Shown one piece after another: positions 1 to 10,296 of a stretch of DNA of 64,000 nt; the stretch's first letter is position 1, and the number at the start of each line of letters is the position of its first letter. Position numbers and translations under genes: made by a program. Origin of the DNA: Corallium rubrum (taxonomy: Eukaryota > Cnidaria > Anthozoa > Scleralcyonacea > Coralliidae). The notes under the pieces are model-generated. The model made no database searches and was not told where the DNA came from. It saw only the letters and a program-made list of their open reading frames with translations. The stretch lies in contig OZ036005.1 of the NCBI GenBank assembly GCA_964035015.1, forward strand, positions 4,495,247 through 4,559,246. Reading direction: 5' to 3'.

Positions 1-407
1 TGTAGAGCTCATTGGTAATAATGTAGCCAATAGTGAATACTGGTTTTAATACGTACTCCATTCACAAATTAGGATTTTTCAATTATTTTAATTTTCAAAT
101 ACGAGTCAAAAATACATGAATTAAATAATTGGTCACGTGTTGGGTTTTTTCCATTCCCCATCCTTGGAAAATTGACCCGTAATGAAAAATCCAACAAATA
201 AAAAAAAGTCTGGCCTAAACTATGTTTACATACATCTTAGTGAAATACAGAAGAGCTGTAAATTGATATCCTTCATTATTTCAAACTTCTTTCGAATGAT
301 ACAAGGCTTATAGGCACTTCAAAATTGAGCTGATTTCAACTTCAAGAGAATCTGCTGCTCATAATTTAACTGTAGAGCTCCCTTGAAACATTTCAGTTTG
401 TTACAAT

Positions 408-427
408 TTTTCTTTTTTCTTTTTTAG
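408..427 (+). promoter_or_regulatory. 3' splice acceptor before FAM111-like ATG
   Basis: A run of T and C ending in TAG at 425-427 lies immediately before the start codon at 430. It indicates an upstream 5'UTR exon outside or near the left edge of the window, or an upstream coding exon if the true start is elsewhere. Confidence 0.6.
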
Positions 428-429
428 AA

Positions 430-2178
430 ATGGATACTGAGAAAAATGATGTGCAATGTTCCACATCTGAAGAAAATGTTAAATGCCGTGTTAATATTGG
501 GGGCGAAGAGCGACTGTTTGTTTGGAAAAAACACCTATCTCTAAAAGACGCCGTGGCAAATATTCAGAAATATCACCCAAATTTTTCCACAACTAATCAC
601 ATTCTATCTGCGGAAGTAAAGGGGCGTCCTAGTAAGGTTGTTGTGCCCCCTACGCTATTATGCGGTTGGCTAAAAGAGAACACCATCATTGAATTTGAAA
701 AAATTTCAGAATTAAGAAAAAATGGTTGTTCAATGGTTGGACATCAGACGAACTTGCCCAAGTTGGATCAGCAAACAATTTTCTTCGTAAAGATGGACGA
801 CAGAAAGAATAGACCATCTATTACAACGATTTCTTATCAAGACTACAAATACAGAGAACTTTGTGTGATTGCAAATGATGGTGATACGGTTTTGGAAGCT
901 CTGCGTAAAGATGGTAGATTTACTAATCCAGAATACTTTCAACTAAAGAATGAAGAAGGATGTATAGTTGACGGTATTGATTCAGTACAAGCCAAGGCAT
1001 TATTGCCTAATAATGTCTTCAGTGTCAAGGGCTCGCGTGGCAGAAAGAGAAATGCCGACTGCTCAAGAGATTCAAAAGCTGAATCTAAAAGAATTGCACT
1101 CGGTGATTGCACCAACACAGCAAGCGATGGTGTAACCATAAAGAAAGAACCAGATGACAACATCCCGACATCGTTTTCCAAGTCAGTAACCGAAGCTATG
1201 TATCAGGGTGTTGTACGAAAGGTTAAGTCAATGGCTTATGAGTCATTCTTGGATCCAAGTGAAGCCAAGAATGAAAAGACACGTGACAAAGCGATTTGTG
1301 AGTTTGTTAAAAAACAATTTTCCAAATCGCTTGATCAAAGCAAATCTGCCTGGTTAATTAAAAAAATTGCTGGTGCCACGTTATTAGTGGGGCGAATATT
1401 TTGTGGGCACATCACGGGTACATGCTTTCTGGTGAAAGAAGATGTTGTGATGACAAACTGCCATGTATATGACGATATTGTTAAACAAATACAGAATCCT
1501 GCGTTGCCAGAAGAGCACAAGAAAGCAACAGTCCTTTTCAACCATGAGCATCCAAATCAAATGGAAAACTTGGTTAAAGTGGGAGTGGAAATTGACGAGG
1601 TCATTGCCAAGAGTCCAGTTCACCAACTGGATTATGTTCTACTTGGACTGAAGGACCACAACCACCAAGCCCTAAGAACAGCTCAAGTGAAATTGTGTGA
1701 CGTGGTGTTCCAGAATGCTGATCAAGCAGACCAAGCAGATGGTCTTGTGACCATAATTGGTCACCCTGGTGGTCAACCAAAGGCTGTGGACACTGATTGT
1801 AGAATTATTTCAAAGTACCTATGGCGGAACCAGGTGCAAAAAAGGGTGCAGAAGAATGTAGGGTTTGATAGTTATTTTTATCTGTCCCAGAAGATAAAAA
1901 AAGAGATTATGAGTGATGAGTATGAACATAAGTTAGCTTACGATACTAGCTTTTTCGAAGGTGCAAGTGGCTCCCCCGTTATCAATGATCAGGGTCTTGT
2001 AGTTGCTATGCACAGGTGTTGTTATAAGATCGATGAAATGGGTCCTAATGCTATTGCTGTGATGGAATTTGGAGTTTCCATGACAGCAATATTTAATGAT
2101 TTGTATCAGAAAAATCGATCTCTTGCCACAAAGCTGTTTCCGCATTATCAGCTGCCTATGGATATCAGCCATGATTGA
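430..2178 (+). CDS. FAM111-like trypsin-fold serine protease, intact 582 aa
   Basis: Probable intracellular serine protease of the FAM111 type (trypsin-like family). Seen: catalytic His345 in TNCHV, Asp401 in LDYVLL and Ser513 in GASGSPV; the spacing of about 56 and 112 residues is close to that of human FAM111A. Residues 17-90 and 115-200 look like two beta-rich ubiquitin-like regions, as in FAM111 N-termini. A basic patch (RGRKRN, 203-208) may be a nuclear signal, and IKKEPDD (237-243) fits a SUMO-acceptor consensus. There is no signal peptide or membrane segment. The ATG has a good context (AAA ATG G). A polypyrimidine tract ending in AG lies two bases upstream, so the coding region fills one exon behind a 5' intron. 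Human FAM111A acts on PCNA-linked replication and protein-DNA crosslinks; whether this protein does so is inference. I saw no PIP box. Confident on protease fold, moderately confident on family. Confidence 0.85.
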   Translation: MDTEKNDVQCSTSEENVKCRVNIGGEERLFVWKKHLSLKDAVANIQKYHPNFSTTNHILSAEVKGRPSKVVVPPTLLCGWLKENTIIEFEKISELRKNGCSMVGHQTNLPKLDQQTIFFVKMDDRKNRPSITTISYQDYKYRELCVIANDGDTVLEALRKDGRFTNPEYFQLKNEEGCIVDGIDSVQAKALLPNNVFSVKGSRGRKRNADCSRDSKAESKRIALGDCTNTASDGVTIKKEPDDNIPTSFSKSVTEAMYQGVVRKVKSMAYESFLDPSEAKNEKTRDKAICEFVKKQFSKSLDQSKSAWLIKKIAGATLLVGRIFCGHITGTCFLVKEDVVMTNCHVYDDIVKQIQNPALPEEHKKATVLFNHEHPNQMENLVKVGVEIDEVIAKSPVHQLDYVLLGLKDHNHQALRTAQVKLCDVVFQNADQADQADGLVTIIGHPGGQPKAVDTDCRIISKYLWRNQVQKRVQKNVGFDSYFYLSQKIKKEIMSDEYEHKLAYDTSFFEGASGSPVINDQGLVVAMHRCCYKIDEMGPNAIAVMEFGVSMTAIFNDLYQKNRSLATKLFPHYQLPMDISHD

Positions 2179-2659
2179 TTTAAATTTAAAACGTGATTTA
2201 CAGTGCGATCTGTGCAGCCGCAGAAAGTGGGCTCCTATTAGTATGTTTGTTGATGTTTATCGAAGTTACTAAGTTGTTTGTTTTTTTTTAAAGTATTGTT
2301 TGTATAGAAAGGAGAACAAAGAAATGAGTCACGGTACTTTATAGTATAGCCTTTGCGAAGACATAATGAAATCAATGTTATGTAAGTAAACGCGCGACTA
2401 CCCGGATCGCACTGTAGGTCAGCTTTGAGCTCTGCTCTCTGTGTAGGCCAATTAGTACATTTAGGTCGTTTGTCTCTTTAATTTAACAGAACAATTTGTT
2501 ACTAATACGTTCTCTTCAAACCTTTAGTCTCTAAGGAACAGAAAAAATGTAAACGGTGTTATGATATATGTTTTCAAAAAATGTAATTTGTAGTTTTTAT
2601 TGAGTTTTGTGAAGAACTATCTTGGGAAGAATTAACTAGCTATTTTGAATGTAAACATA

Positions 2660-2665
2660 AATAAA
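2660..2665 (+). terminator. Candidate poly(A) signal of FAM111-like gene
   Basis: AATAAA lies 482 bases past the stop codon, in an AT-rich stretch with no further open frame. It is a plausible 3' end but is unconfirmed. Confidence 0.4.
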
Positions 2666-4443
2666 TGGAATATGTAGAATATGTAGAATATGAGTATATT
2701 TACTATATTATGCATACTGTATGGATATCAGGTTACAATGGCGAGCTTGCTATATTTAAGTTCATGTCACTGAATACTTTGTTTGGAAATCGTAGAAAAG
2801 GCAAAAAGAAATTTATTAATTCTTTTGGAAATTATTTTGACTAACGAAAATCTTAATTTGAACCACTAGTAAATTTTGCTACAATATTGATATGTTATAT
2901 CAAGTTTTCCAAACATTGCTTAAATATTAAGTTTTTTTGGATGTTCTTCATGAATTATTAATAAGTTGGAGAATGATGCACTATGAATGGCCAAACAGTA
3001 ATTGGCCACCAATATTGTATCTTGCCTAAAATACGGATCCATCTAAACATAGTGGAGGGGAGTGCTTTGGAAGCTACATTGTCTTTCAAGATTATGCAAC
3101 GGTCATGTTAATGAACACAATAGTTCATATTGGAGGAAGGCAATTGGTTGAAGAAAGCAAATTCTATGGACACACATGACGACGAAGGACTACATTAACT
3201 AAACCCGAACGTTTCTATTGGATGACTGCTTCATTATACAGAAAATACAATACGTTCAGTGAAATTAGGCAAATTGAACAAAAGCATGGAACGACGACTT
3301 TTGCTGAGTTTCCAAACCATCCCCCTCCACTAACTGTGATCTAAATAACCATGTTTACTGATTATTTTAGACATTCGAGCTATTTTAGCTGAGTAAATCG
3401 AAGTAAACGTTTCTGCAAACTAGGACGATGTTTGTATCCGATTTACAGCATACTAATTAGGACTTTTTTGTCTTTTCTCATTTAATTATTAATGATGTTT
3501 TTAGTATTAAATATTCTTGGAATAAACACTGTATTAAATATCTTATTTACTTTCATGTTTTTGTAACAAAGATTAAAGTAAACCAAAACTGTTTCTGGAA
3601 TGTTGTATTATATTAGGATTCTCTTTGTAATTTTCTTATACCTTATCCATTGAACAATTAAACAACGAGCGAAATTGAAACCTCGACAAAACGCGAGTTT
3701 TCTGACATTATTTTGCATTTAAAACTTATGACGCTTTCGCTACTAGGTCTATCACCAATAGATAGTGTCCGTGAGTAGCTCAGCTATTCAGAATATGCAG
3801 TAGTCTACTAGTTAGTTTATACTAATAATGATTATACACAATTTGTGTCAAATTTGGATGACGCCGGGTAGTGCAATTCTGCATGATGGTAATGGATGAT
3901 TTTCGGAAACGGAAGGACAAGGTCAGATTGCCTGAGTACGGCTTACTCCAGGGAAGTTAATATGGGAATGATCAAAGTGGTTGTGTTGGTGCCTTGGCCT
4001 TTGTTGTGGTTTAAGACGAAGGTTGTATTCTTAGAACAATGTCAATGACTTGTTCGTGTACACAATAGTGTATTTAGATCATAAATTGGTACATTTCATG
4101 ATCAGGCAGCACTTCCTTACGATAGAACTTCATTATTTTTTAGTTATTTGTTAGGGAATTATAATTATGGTATTTTCTGTTATGATCTGGAGAGCATCAG
4201 CGTCTTCGCCAGGAAATGTAACTTGGCTGTCCAAAGTGTTAATTTGGCGCAGTGTATATGTTCGCGGCAAAGGACGAGCCCTTAGTGAGGACTTGGGGCA
4301 TGGTCCCCTCAGAAAATGTTTAATTTCGTCCCAGAAACGCATTTTTGGCAATTCCTAAGAGATAATGTCCATGTAGTCAAACCGAGGAAGGATCGCATTC
4401 GGAAAGCACTAAACGACCGAGAATGGCACCCCCTTCAAAAGAC
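2666..4443. other. Stretch with no recognisable gene
   Basis: AT-rich sequence with only short open frames lacking domain features. I see no transposon ends, RNA gene or coding exon in it. Confidence 0.5.
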
Positions 4444-4619
4444 CAGTGGCGTATAGCCAAGGGTGGCTGCCCCACCCCCCCTCCCCCCAATAGATAGTTT
4501 GTAGAGGGGGGGAGTACAGTTTTTTTAAGGCTTTCAAACTAGGCATTTTTTCCGGTTGAAATCACGTCATTCGTGTTTGTATCACAGTACAGAGACACGC
4601 AAGTGATTTTCTATTTGTT

Positions 4620-4728
4620 AAATATATATATTATATATTATATATATATTATATATATATTATATATTATATATATATATATTATATATTATATATATAT
4701 TATATATTATATATTATATATATATATT
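4620..4728. repeat. AT-rich microsatellite (ATAT/TTATAT)
   Basis: About 108 bases of irregular TA repeats inside the 4444-6388 element. Confidence 0.9.
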
Positions 4729-5163
4729 TATTTATAAAATAACAGGTATGCTACGCACGCTCTGATTGGACGAGAGCCATTTTCACTCAGAGTACAGAGA
4801 CACGTTTGACGTCATTTTCATTTTATATTGTACAACGCATGCTCTGTTTGGTTAAATCTCACGTAATCACTGGCGTATTTATTTGATTACGCCATCATTC
4901 GTCAGCTGAGTCTCGGTCACGTGTTTCGCTGTACTACAGCTCATCAGTGCAACTTGGAACAACCTGAATGAATTTCATCAATTACTTATACACATGCGAT
5001 CGTCGGTGACAACCGCATGTGGGACAGCATCGGTGAAGTACATTCAGATAGCGTGAAGTGCGCATGGGCCCAGAGTGCTCAAACTTCCACAAGGGTAGTG
5101 AGCGTTGCATTATCGCTAATAGGTACCCCAAGATAAAACTACTGATATCACCTCGTCCCTCAT

Positions 5164-5165
<2 letters not shown>

Positions 5166-5243
<78 letters not shown>
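5166..5243. repeat. (AT)n microsatellite
   Basis: About 39 uninterrupted AT units directly abutting the ribozyme palindrome. Open frames across it (Ile-Tyr runs) are artefacts. Confidence 0.95.
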
Positions 5244-5246
<3 letters not shown>

Positions 5247-5280
5247 CAAAATGAAAACGAGTTACTTCATTGAAGATTTA

Positions 5281-5329
5281 TTCACGACAAATTTGTTTCG
5301 TATGGCACTTGCCACACTCATCAGGTGAA
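5281..5329 (-). ncRNA. Hammerhead ribozyme, inverted partner
   Basis: Exact reverse-complement twin of the ribozyme at 5336-5384, seven bases away. Stem I is 5281-5285/5325-5329, the CTGATGAG core is the complement of 5317-5324, and the stem III palindrome is 5287-5296. A transcript of either strand would carry one ribozyme plus its antisense. Confidence 0.8.
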
Positions 5330-5335
5330 TGATTG

Positions 5336-5384
5336 TTCACCTGATGAGTGTGGCAAGTGCCATACGAAACAAATTTGTCGTGAA
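5336..5384 (+). ncRNA. Hammerhead ribozyme (Penelope-type, self-complementary stem III)
   Basis: All core parts are present in order. Stem I is 5336-5340 with 5380-5384 (TTCAC/GTGAA). The core CTGATGAG is 5341-5348. Stem II is 7 bp (one G-U) closed by AAGT. The GAAA core follows at 5366-5369, and stem III is the palindrome ACAAATTTGT (5369-5378). The predicted cleavage site is after C5379 in GTC. Because stem III has no loop, cleavage probably needs pairing of two copies, as described for retroelement hammerheads. Confidence 0.82.
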
Positions 5385-5494
5385 TAAATCTTCAATGAAG
5401 TAACTCGAGTTTTCATTTTGTATTACATAGCTCTGCTTACGCATTGAGCACTCTATCCATATGAATTTGAAACTGCTAGTTTCTATAACCGCAC

Positions 5495-5523
<29 letters not shown>

Positions 5524-5525
<2 letters not shown>

Positions 5526-5627
5526 TTTCGCTTACCTCAAAAGTCTGCTACAGGCTGTTTCATCTAAAAAAGAATTTTCTTTTTTAGATGAAACAGCCTG
5601 TAGCAGACTTTTGAGGTAAGCGAAAAT
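5524..5627. repeat. Perfect 52-bp-arm palindrome
   Basis: Inverted repeat centred at about 5575, flanked on the left by an AT array. It has no ribozyme core and no coding content, and is probably a small foldback element. Confidence 0.8.
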
Positions 5628-5859
5628 CTATATTTGCTCTAACTATATGTTATCGAGCACTCTTTGCGTTTCGTAGACCAAAACCCACACGTATATATAT
5701 ATATATATATCACATGAGGGACGAGGTGATATCAGTAGTTTTATCGCTTGAGGGACGATATTGCTATTGTCACGAGTGAGCGCAGCGAACGAGGGACAAT
5801 TACGATATCGTCCTGAAAGCGATAAAACTGATATACCGAGTCACGAATGTGATAACCTA

Positions 5860-6107
<248 letters not shown>

Positions 6108-6412
6108 CATTCATATGCTATAAATTACAATACTAAGAGTCTACAAAATGCCTCCAACCTGTTTTTACATTTACGACTTGTTTTTAAATAAATCTAAAGA
6201 TATTCTGACGTTCTGTTATGGTTTCATTTCAACACATTATGTAATTTATGGCTTTCAGATTACTCTTAAATACTTGCCTTAAAATGCAGGAAATAGTGTT
6301 TCAGAGACCCTAGATATCAAAAATTTTCCGGACCCCCCTAAGAGACTAGTTATTGCCCCCCAAACCCAAGACCCTGGCTATGCCATTGCCAAAGACGGTG
6401 TCAAGTGGCGTA

Positions 6413-6577
6413 TAGAGCGTTTTCATCTTACGTCATGGCGGCGATATTGGTGTACCAAAACAATGAAATGGCGGCCATATTGGTGTACGGTATGGGAATT
6501 AGCTCTTTCTTATTCAAATATTTCGTATTGTTTCACCACCCCAATGGGCCACCGATCACGTGAGTGAAAACGCTCTA
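6413..6577. mobile_element. MITE with TAGAGCGTTTTCA ends
   Basis: TAGAGCGTTTTCA at 6413 is mirrored by TGAAAACGCTCTA ending at 6577. The interior holds GGCGGCCATATTGGTGTAC next to CCAAAACAATGAAATGG, the same words that form the 33-bp minisatellite at 19998-20850. TA-type flanks are possible but not exact. Confidence 0.65.
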
Positions 6578-6578
6578 T

Positions 6579-6963
6579 TAAACTACAATCCTGGATAAAA
6601 GTCCTTAGGACACCAGTTTAATATGAGGCCCCGCCTTTGCTACGCCTTACCCCCTCAATGGGGAAGGGATCTGGAGCAGAGTCTCTGCAGAGTTCCCACC
6701 CGCACCGGTACCACCCGCACGAGAGCCCTTATTTAATATGCATGTTCACCAAACCTTCTATACTCGACAAACAATCTGTTGTTCATGCATGTGGGAGCGT
6801 ATTTGTGTGATTTTCGAACAAATTGCGCAGAATTGCCGCGTCCAAGTTGTTTTTTGTTCGATTTTGTTGATTTTGCCATTTTCAGACAACCTGGACAAAA
6901 GTCCTTAGGACACTATGCGAAAAACGGCAAGATATCTTGACAATTTTCTCCAGGATTGTAGTT
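6579..6963. mobile_element. Possible MITE with AAACTACAATCCTGGA ends
   Basis: The 16-base left end is mirrored as TCCAGGATTGTAGTTT on the right, and AAAAGTCCTTAGGACAC occurs near both sides in direct orientation. No clean TSD was found. Confidence 0.4.
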
Positions 6964-7290
6964 TGCTGCGCACTCACAAGCTTCTCCAAGGTATGAAAGG
7001 TACACTGTTCTGATTAAGCCGCAGCCGCCCAAAAGCTGTCTTTTTCAAATGACTGTCTAAAATTGACAAAGATCGTCTAAACGATGGCTGGCTGGCTAAT
7101 AGACCATGAAGAGCATGAATCATGTTTAAACTATAGTACAACTACACGTACCTATAACGATTTATTGTTATTCGATTCAACCACTTTCTGATGCTGACAA
7201 AGTTTAATAGGGCCTGTTTGATCTTGCTTCTCAAACGGCGAGTAATCTAAGGCGGTGTTCAGACTGAGAGCCCTTGCCCAGTGCGGGTAC

Positions 7291-7940
7291 TAAGACTGCG
7301 TTCACACTAGTCCGGTGTAGAAGATAAACGGTAAAATGTGGTTACGTTCACACGAATCCGTCATAATTTAACGACGCTTTGAAGGCGTTCACACGACACC
7401 GGAACCTTCTGGTGTATATCCAGTATTTCAATGCTGTGCACTGTTTAAATAGCCATATCTCGTCAAAAGTAAATGGAAACGAGAAGCAATTCAAAGAATA
7501 TTATCCCCCAAGGTGTATAGTGCATTCTAGATTTACAATTTTAGTTGACTTTATCTTCTCCTATTTACACTGCCTAGTCATTGTTGTAATAATGCTATAA
7601 TTGTTCAAACAGCAGCACAAGTTCTTAGCAGAAGCTTTCCGAAGTCGAGAAGACAAATAAAGTTTTCCATCGCTGAAAAATACGCCAGCCGTTTGGTTAG
7701 GAGCCGAAAATTTAGGAACTGGGTACTAAAGCGGAGCGAAAAAGTGCCGGATCTTGTGTTCACACGACACCGCCAAGGGTTCTGTTTCATTTCGCTCCGT
7801 CTAGAAATCGTTTTCAAAACGCTCCGGTTAGAGCGCCGTTTTCACACAATTTCGATCCGGTGCCGAGTGAACGCAACTGCGTTTTGTGACTTTTTAGCGC
7901 CGTTTTCAACTCGCTCCGGACTCGTGTGAACGGGGTCTTA
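7291..7940. mobile_element. Non-autonomous DNA element, TAAGAC...GTCTTA ends
   Basis: The ends contain GTTCACACTAGTCCGG and its approximate mirror CCGGACTCGTGTGAAC. The interior repeats subterminal words such as TTCACACGACACCG. A second copy in opposite orientation lies at 57614-59860. It has no transposase; the open frames inside are chance. Confidence 0.6.
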
Positions 7941-8869
7941 ATGCACTGGTGTTCAGACAAATTGTTCAGACACGTTCCCAAACCCTGGATGCTTTTGGTG
8001 CTTCTTGGCGCGAAAATATATTTTGTCGATGTGTTCGCATTAAGAATGTATGTTGGTTGGCTCAGTTTATCTATGTTGTTTTGGTTAAAAGTGCTGGGCA
8101 CCGTAAAAATCCTGCTCAGATTGGCGCTCGTGCCCGGGAGACTTGTCAAGGAAAAACTTGCCATGTTTCCTCATACACACGGGCAAATAAAACTTGTCAA
8201 GTTGAAAATTGCATAATTGATCAATTACTTAAATGATTTCCTACAAATATCTAGGTGATGAACACAACTTTGCAGTGTCGTGCTACTTTTGTCAATTGTA
8301 GTTCTGTAAAATGATGTTCTTCAAGCATAAACATCTCTTCTCTTTAACTCATTCCTGCCTTAGCCGAACAAAACCATCGTCTTTATAGTTTTACTCTGTC
8401 TAACGCCAGCCAATTTTACTCGTCAAAGAGAGAACTTTCAGACACCCTAGGCAGCAATGCGTTAACAATTGATTCCCCCATTCCTGTCTGACCCGCCAAA
8501 AACGGTGTCCTTTATTGTTTTACTTTATCTATAACGCCAACCCATTTTACTCGTCAAGGAGAGAACCCTCAGACATTCAAGGTAGCGATTGGTTAACACT
8601 GCATTCGTAAGTGCCATGGCAATCAATACATGTACCGCCATTTACACAAGGTTTGGACGCACATGACAACTCTAAATAATATAACATAGTCAGACAATAT
8701 TATGTTTGCAGGATGGAACTGGCTATATTGTGCCATGGGTAGTTTGGGATAAGTTGTATGTAGTGCGAACCAACACGAGGTAACAATTTAGTGAATGGAC
8801 GTAATTTCATAAAATATTAGTGCGGCGCTTGGTCCATATAGTTTAGCTTTTTAGCAACAAAAGACTGAC
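7941..8869. other. Stretch with no recognisable gene
   Basis: Short frames on both strands without domain features. A word related to TCTGGCGTTAGCCAGA occurs around 8385 and 8520, as also at 27310, 30880 and 43840; it belongs to a dispersed repeat. Confidence 0.4.
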
Positions 8870-9440
8870 ATTTCAAGAGGGGCGCTACATCAGTGTAAGT
8901 CAAGCTATTAGCACCCTGCCTCTCACCACGAGGATTGAAGTAAAGTCCAATTTGATTGAGTTAGTATTTGAATGCGTGATCACTTATCTAATAGAACACC
9001 GCTGCCAAACGTTTGCCCATGAGTGAATTCGCTAGAATAAACATCAAGAGAAGCCGTGGCGACAACAACCAGACAGCGAAGACTAAGTAAGACTCGACTA
9101 CTCATTTGTGTTTTAAAAAAAGGGTAAAGAAAATTACAAAGGGGTAAATTCAGAATATGTTAAAATATTGACAAACAAGCCATGCACAAATTACCTACCT
9201 TATCTTTTTGGTAGTATGCTTATAATTTTAACTTTTGTGTCGGACTCTCGGACCAGTCCAAATATTTCAGTGTTTTCCCGCTTTTCTTTTTTGAGGACGA
9301 GCTTGGACGTCGCGCATGCGCAAAACGTTTGGCAGCGGTGTCATCTAATAGGGGAGGGGCTTTGGGACTCATGCCAGATATGAGTAGAGTTGTTAGTGCT
9401 CAGCCTCCTGTGCTTTGATTGCTTTACTCTGAATTCCTTT
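8870..9440 (+). mobile_element. Degraded 5S-derived SINE split by a MITE
   Basis: 8898-8985 aligns with the front of the SINE at 47858 (the CTGCCTCTCACCA word and a degraded 5S box near 8960). 9352-9425 aligns with its next part (GGACTCATG...GAGTAGAGTT). The MITE at 8995-9342 interrupts it. Confidence 0.55.
8995..9342. mobile_element. MITE with ACACCGCTGCCAAACGTTT ends, 9-bp TSD
   Basis: The ends are near-perfect inverted repeats (ACACCGCTGCCAAACGTTT versus AAACGTTTGGCAGCGGTGT). The flanks ATCTAATAG (8986-8994 and 9343-9351) are a perfect 9-bp duplication. Other copies are at 43121-43483 and, broken by a Helitron-like insertion, at 33535-34974. A 9-bp TSD suggests a Mutator-like origin (inference). 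Confidence 0.75.
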
Positions 9441-9794
9441 TTAGAACTTTGTAAGGTAAAAACACAGCATGGCTAGCATCGACAATCTTGACAAAAATCT
9501 TGTTCAGCTCTGAATACAATGCTGTAACTTGTTTTACCCAACCTGTCCTCCCACCTAGAATTACCAATAATCAGTAAGTGTCCAATGGCCTTCAATTACT
9601 AATTTATAATTGGTACTAATTGTAGGTGATGCTGTCCCACATGAGGGGTGTTGTCGTCAGGGTCTGAGAGGTGGGACTTTCTTCCCCGAGGGCTGTGGTT
9701 ATAGGTTTAGGTCCACCAAGATACGTGCACGTCTAGGCGTGCCTATTTTTTAGCATAAGGCGAGCAAATGTTTGTTCGCTTTACGAACTTTGTT

Positions 9795-10240
9795 GCGCAG
9801 TGGTGTTCCTCCAAGAGATCTTTGTTTGGTATATTGCTGTTTTATCCGCCCAGTTCTTGAATACGCCTGTGTAGTTTGGCACTCGTCCCTCCCTTAAAAT
9901 TGCGCGACCAACTTGAACAAGTACAACGAAGAGCTGTCAAGATAATTTTCCCTTCCTTTTCTTATGCAGATGTCCATTTGGAACTTAAAATTAATCCACT
10001 TTTCGAACGAAGAGAGACTTTGTGTCGGAAATTCTTTAAGTCAATTTTAGACCACGAAAGTAAAATCCATGACTTGTTGCCTGGTCCTACTGAGAACGTC
10101 TATTCTTTAAGACATCCACGTACTTTTCCTCTTTTTAAGTGTCGCACTAAGTGATATCAAAATAGTTTTATTTCTTATTCAATAAGGACATGGGATGCCT
10201 CTCCGTAGATTTTAACATTTGTAGTTTATTTTAAGTTATC
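9795..10240 (+). pseudogene. LINE reverse-transcriptase C-terminal fragment
   Basis: Two frames joined by a shift near 9895 give the motif order typical of the region after the RT domain in CR1/Jockey-type LINEs: RPVLEYACVVWH, then QLEQVQRRAVKIIF, then a Leu- and Arg-rich tail to about residue 92. It resembles the matching part of the LINE at 53323-54009 but is a different, degraded copy. It is truncated at both ends. Confidence 0.7.
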
Positions 10241-10296
10241 ATATATCATTGTTAACTTGAGTTTTTCAAATTTACCTTTGTATATTTGCCATTCAA

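Larger units (their letters stand above)
5243..5424. repeat. 90-bp-arm palindrome carrying two hammerhead ribozymes
   Basis: Left arm 5243-5332 and right arm 5333-5424 are inverted copies, differing by a two-base indel near the outer end. Each arm encodes one complete hammerhead fold, on opposite strands. Penelope-like elements often carry such ribozymes in inverted terminal repeats, so this is probably a relic of one, but no coding sequence remains here. Confidence 0.85.

Noticed and set aside
9440-9535. Minus-strand segment after TTGTATTCAG that could extend the peroxidase gene in phase (about 28 codons to a stop)
   Set aside because: Short enough to be chance, no domain, and next to a SINE fragment. 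The acceptor is unremarkable.
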